Assembly: GCA_965371445.1 (NCBI GenBank)
Contig: CBDUYN010000002.1
Span: forward strand, 62,001-126,000
Source of the DNA: DASWIG01 sp965371445
Lineage (GTDB): Bacteria; Acidobacteriota; Thermoanaerobaculia; Multivoradales; J023
DNA: 64,000 bases
Direction of reading: 5' to 3'
Under the pieces are notes generated by a model. It was given only the letters and a program-made list of their open reading frames with translations. It searched no databases and was not told the DNA's origin. Below, in pieces: positions 61,342 through 64,000 of the stretch (position 1 is its first letter; each line of letters begins with the position of its first letter). The position numbers and the translations under genes were made by a program.

Positions 61342-62928
61342 TCAAGGCTTCTTCAAGGTGACACGAAGAAAGAGCACTCCGAAGAGGGCGAAAAGAGCGA
61401 GGGCTGCTCGATCGCCCCAGACGCCGCCGAGGGCGGCGTCGGGGTGGCGGGCGACGAGCGCCACGGCCACCATGGCGAGGACGAGGGCCACGGCGGCGGC
61501 GCCGCGGCCCGCCCGGCGGCGGTCCGGCGCTGCGGTGCGGACGACGAACCCCGTTTCGGGGTCGTTGGCCGTCTGCAGGAAACGGTCGAGCTTGCTCGGC
61601 AGCTCGAGAAGGCCGGCGAGGTAGGTCTCCATCACGGCGGCCGCTTGCTCGGGCCTCGCGAGCTGGCGCAGCTGGTTCCAGCCGGCCGTCCACTCGAGGT
61701 CGGTCAAGGCGTCACGCAGCGGATCGCTCGCCCCGGCGAAACGTTCCACGGAGCGCGCCGTCGTGTAGAGGCCACGGTAAAAAGCGACGAGGTGCGCGCG
61801 GGCGATATACCCGTATTCACGCACCAGGCGCCAGTGCAGGACGGCGAACTCGGCGATGCCCTCGCCGTTTTCGCTCCAGGCGCCGTCGCGAAACGGGATG
61901 ACCTGGCGCATGCGCGAGCGCAGCTCGCCGGGGCGGACCGCGCCGTCCCCCGGCTGGAGCTCGCGGCGCAGGCAGGCGGCGGCCTGGTCGCCCTCGTGGC
62001 GGGCGACGGCGCGCAGGTAGTCCCAGAGGTTGACCTGGGAGGCGGTGGGAAGGGCGACGAAGCGTCCGCCGCATAAGGCCAGGCGTCCGTCGGCGAGCTC
62101 GACGACTTCGGCCTCGACGCCCACCAGGCCCGCCGTCACCAGGAGGCGCAGCCAGACGAGGCCGACGCGGCGTGCCAGGTCCTCGGCGTCGGCCTGGAGC
62201 GGTCCGGGCGGGGCGGCGATCTCGTCGAGGGTTTTTCCCCCGGGGTCTTCGACCACCAGGACGCGGGAGGTGCTGCGCGACGACTCGACCCGGGGCACCA
62301 GGACGAGCTCCGGCGCGGCGAGGTCGCGCGCCAGGGTCTCCAGCGACTCCGCCTCGCGGCGCAGGTCGAGCCGCGCCAGGAGGTCCCGCTGGAAGTCGTC
62401 GAGCACCTCGTCAAAAGACACCTCGGAGCGTCCGGCAAAGACCCGCCGCAAGGCCCGGAGCGAGCGGATCTCGCCCTCAAGCTCTTCCCTCCAGCCTGGG
62501 CGCGTGACCTTGACCAGCACACGCAGGCCGTTGGTGAGCACCGCGCGGTGGGTCTGATGGAGACGGCGGCTCGCCCGGGGCTCCTCCTCGAAGGCGGCGA
62601 AGACCTGATCCAAGGGGCCCAGCTCGCCGACGAGAAGCTCGTGGACGGCCTCGGCCGCGAGCGGTGGCGCCTGGTCCTCGAGCGCCAGGAGCTCACCGGC
62701 GTCGCGGACCGGCAGGACGTCGAGGCGAGTGGCGAGGTAGCGTCCGAGGACGACGCCGTAGGGTCCGAGCTCGACGAGGGCGTCGCGCAGCCGGGCGCCG
62801 AAGGTTGTGTCCTCGCCGTGGAGGGGACCGATGCGCCGCGGTCCCGCGAGGAGCGCGTGCTCGGCGAGGAGGCGCTCGACTTCGCGGCGGCTTCGCCGGC
62901 GGGAGAGGACGGCGTCGGGACGACTCAA
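61342..62928 (-). CDS. ABC1/UbiB-like atypical kinase
   Basis: A 528-residue protein. The ABC1 domain includes the Ala-lysine ATP segment variant (LRVLVKVTRPGWREELEGEI), FQRDLLARLDLRREAESLET, and ESSRSTSRVLVVEDPGGKTL. The family's invariant DxHPGN region reads VGVEAEVVEL and is not clearly conserved. Two hydrophobic helices end the protein (AAAVALVLAMVAVALVA, AALALFALFGVLFLRVTL), as in UbiB. I start at TTG 62928, two bases after the previous stop; no better start is visible. UbiB-like ATPases help handle membrane-bound isoprenoid quinones, so a lipid or isoprenoid substrate fits the operon. Confidence 0.75.
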   Translation of the reverse strand: MSRPDAVLSRRRSRREVERLLAEHALLAGPRRIGPLHGEDTTFGARLRDALVELGPYGVVLGRYLATRLDVLPVRDAGELLALEDQAPPLAAEAVHELLVGELGPLDQVFAAFEEEPRASRRLHQTHRAVLTNGLRVLVKVTRPGWREELEGEIRSLRALRRVFAGRSEVSFDEVLDDFQRDLLARLDLRREAESLETLARDLAAPELVLVPRVESSRSTSRVLVVEDPGGKTLDEIAAPPGPLQADAEDLARRVGLVWLRLLVTAGLVGVEAEVVELADGRLALCGGRFVALPTASQVNLWDYLRAVARHEGDQAAACLRRELQPGDGAVRPGELRSRMRQVIPFRDGAWSENGEGIAEFAVLHWRLVREYGYIARAHLVAFYRGLYTTARSVERFAGASDPLRDALTDLEWTAGWNQLRQLARPEQAAAVMETYLAGLLELPSKLDRFLQTANDPETGFVVRTAAPDRRRAGRGAAAVALVLAMVAVALVARHPDAALGGVWGDRAALALFALFGVLFLRVTLKKP

Positions 62929-62930
62929 CT

Positions 62931-63440
62931 TCAGGTCCCCGTTTCGTTTCCGGCGGCCTCGGCGAGGTCGGCCTCGAGGGCCTCCTGGGTCGCCGGTCCG
63001 CGGTAGTAGTTGACGATCCGGCGCTCGGCGTCGAGCACCAGGGTGTAGGGGATGGTCAGTCCCCCGAAGCGCTCGAAGACCTCCTGGTCGCCGAGGAGCT
63101 GCATGTAGCCGAGGCCGTGGCGCTCGACGAAGGGACGCACCGCCCGCTCGCCCTCCTCGTCGAGCGCGATGCCGACGATCTTGACGCCCCGCGCGTCGAG
63201 ACGCTTGAAGACCGGGATCTCGCGCAGGCAGGGCTGGCACCATGTGGCCCAGAAGTTCAAGACGACGACGTCGCCGGCGAGCTCCGACGCCGCGACCACG
63301 TTGCCGCCGAGCCGGGGCAGGGTGAACTCCGGCGCCGTGTCGCCGACGCGGAGCCGCGCCGGCGGCTCCGAGCCGCCGCAGGCCGCGAGGGTGAAAACGA
63401 AGAAGATGGCAGGCAGAGCCTGCCCTACGAGGGATCTCAT
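62931..63440 (-). CDS. TlpA/ResA-type thioredoxin-fold lipoprotein
   Basis: A 169-residue protein with a lipoprotein signal (FFVFTLAACGGS; lipobox LAAC, Cys 21). The thioredoxin fold has GDTAPEFTLPRLGGNVV, NFWATWCQPCLREIPVF with the CxxC pair, and TIPYTLVLDAERRIV with the cis-Pro. It is a membrane-anchored thiol-disulfide oxidoreductase. Its ATG overlaps the stop of the upstream DUF1702-like gene. It may maintain the reduced state of an exported Cys protein. Confidence 0.9.
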   Translation of the reverse strand: MRSLVGQALPAIFFVFTLAACGGSEPPARLRVGDTAPEFTLPRLGGNVVAASELAGDVVVLNFWATWCQPCLREIPVFKRLDARGVKIVGIALDEEGERAVRPFVERHGLGYMQLLGDQEVFERFGGLTIPYTLVLDAERRIVNYYRGPATQEALEADLAEAAGNETGT

Positions 63441-64000
63441 GCACCTTTCTCCGTAGGCTTTCGTTCCAGAGCTTCGTAAAGACTACCGGAACGGTTCCCC
63501 GCCAGTGTCTCCCCCCCTTGATCCCCCGAAGGGGACAGTGCCTCCTGGCAGGGGTCGTGGATCATTTCTTTCCACAGATGAGATAGCGTCTCATCGCATT
63601 CGTAGCCGACGAAGCCCTCGATCTCGCTCGCTCCGGGGGTGATGCTGGCCCGCACCTGGACGGCCGCCGCCACGGCGTCGACAAAAGACGTCCCCCGCAA
63701 CTCCTCGCCGCGTTGGGCGAGGACGCTCTCCATCACCTCGGGACGGGTCATGTTGACCATGGCAAAAGCGTAGGCAATGCCGGCCAGGGCATTCGTTTCT
63801 CCGAGCTCGTGGGGAGCCTCTCGCCGCGTCATCTCGACGCCGTGCCAGAAAGAGCCGTAGCCCGGCAAGAGGTTGACCGGCACGAAGTAGAGGCCACGGC
63901 CCACGCCGTGCCAGAAGTACTGCGGCATGTGCGGCTCCTCAGAGATGTCGGCGACCTCGCTTTCGAAGCCGGGGACGAGCTGGGCAAAAAAGCACCGCGC
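63437..64000 (-). CDS. DUF1702-like protein, 5' end outside the window
   Basis: The frame is open from the right edge (24 codons before an internal ATG at 63928) to the stop at 63437. It contains QYFWHGVGRGLYFVPVNLLP and NALAGIAYAFAMVNMTRPEV, matching the core of the protein at 59778-61127, so the two are paralogues. The visible part corresponds to the C-terminal 188 codons. It ends in an ATGA overlap with the TlpA gene, showing that the operon extends beyond the window. Confidence 0.75.
   Translation of the reverse strand, partial: ARCFFAQLVPGFESEVADISEEPHMPQYFWHGVGRGLYFVPVNLLPGYGSFWHGVEMTRREAPHELGETNALAGIAYAFAMVNMTRPEVMESVLAQRGEELRGTSFVDAVAAAVQVRASITPGASEIEGFVGYECDETLSHLWKEMIHDPCQEALSPSGDQGGETLAGNRSGSLYEALERKPTEKGA

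Noticed and set aside
61148..61693. A 181-codon minus-strand frame overlapping the UbiB-like and 60-residue genes
   Set aside because: Arg/Gly/Pro-rich alternate frame of the UbiB-like 3' end; the overlapping small gene has its own ribosome site and sensible composition.

Overview
The window is about 64 kb of high-GC bacterial DNA. It most resembles an Acidobacteriota chromosome (Thermoanaerobaculia-like is my guess). The main reason is one intact and one decayed permease of the acidobacterial duplicated-orphan (ADOP, FtsX/MacB-like) type. Other signs are many retropepsin/PDZ, DinB-like and PP2C/SpoIIE-type proteins. No rRNA, tRNA or CRISPR was seen.

Layout. (1) 1-4.6 kb: a leftward operon with a GntR-SpoIIE phosphatase fusion, two short YtrA-type GntR regulators, an ABC ATPase and a membrane permease running off the left edge; a palindromic operator/promoter heads it. 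(2) 4.7-16.3 kb: a secreted retropepsin-PDZ protein, then a mosaic region. A lower-GC three-gene methyltransferase / nuclease-like / ParB-like module lies between perfect 335-bp direct repeats, together with decayed fragments (ADOP permease, alpha/beta hydrolase, DUF433, POT transporter) and an intact MFS exporter. (3) 16.5-41 kb: the centrepiece, two convergent operons that look like one undescribed biosynthetic locus. The rightward operon starts with an unannotated 27-residue peptide gene (16739-16822), followed by a strong hairpin. Next come an alkaline-phosphatase-superfamily hydrolase, a SPASM-type radical SAM enzyme, a B12-type radical SAM enzyme, a TldD/TldE-like pair, an ADOP permease, a small unknown, a BtrH_N-like/carbamoyltransferase fusion and a SnoaL-like protein. 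The leftward operon starts from a near-consensus promoter and encodes a SpeD-like pyruvoyl decarboxylase, a C-A-PCP-reductase NRPS, a second alkaline-phosphatase-superfamily hydrolase, a small unknown, a sodium:solute symporter and a secreted double SnoaL-like protein. My inference is a RiPP, or a RiPP/NRPS hybrid, in which the short peptide is modified by radical chemistry, cleaved by TldD/E and carbamoylated. (4) 41-52 kb: SnoaL-like paralogues, unknowns, a GNAT, an aldo/keto reductase, a GAF-SpoIIE phosphatase, REP-like palindromes, and broken integrase and HNH genes. A PIN-domain toxin with a small unannotated partner closes this region. (5) 52.1-64 kb: a tightly packed leftward operon of about twelve genes running off the right edge. 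It encodes two DUF1702-like proteins, a TlpA thioredoxin lipoprotein, an ABC1/UbiB kinase, a 60-aa Cys-tailed peptide, a Lys/Ala-rich winged-helix protein, an unknown, a patatin, a halogenase-like flavoprotein, a carotenoid oxygenase, a DinB protein and a ParA ATPase. It may be a second uncharacterised metabolic system.

All calls come from reading the sequence and remembered family motifs; no database search was run.
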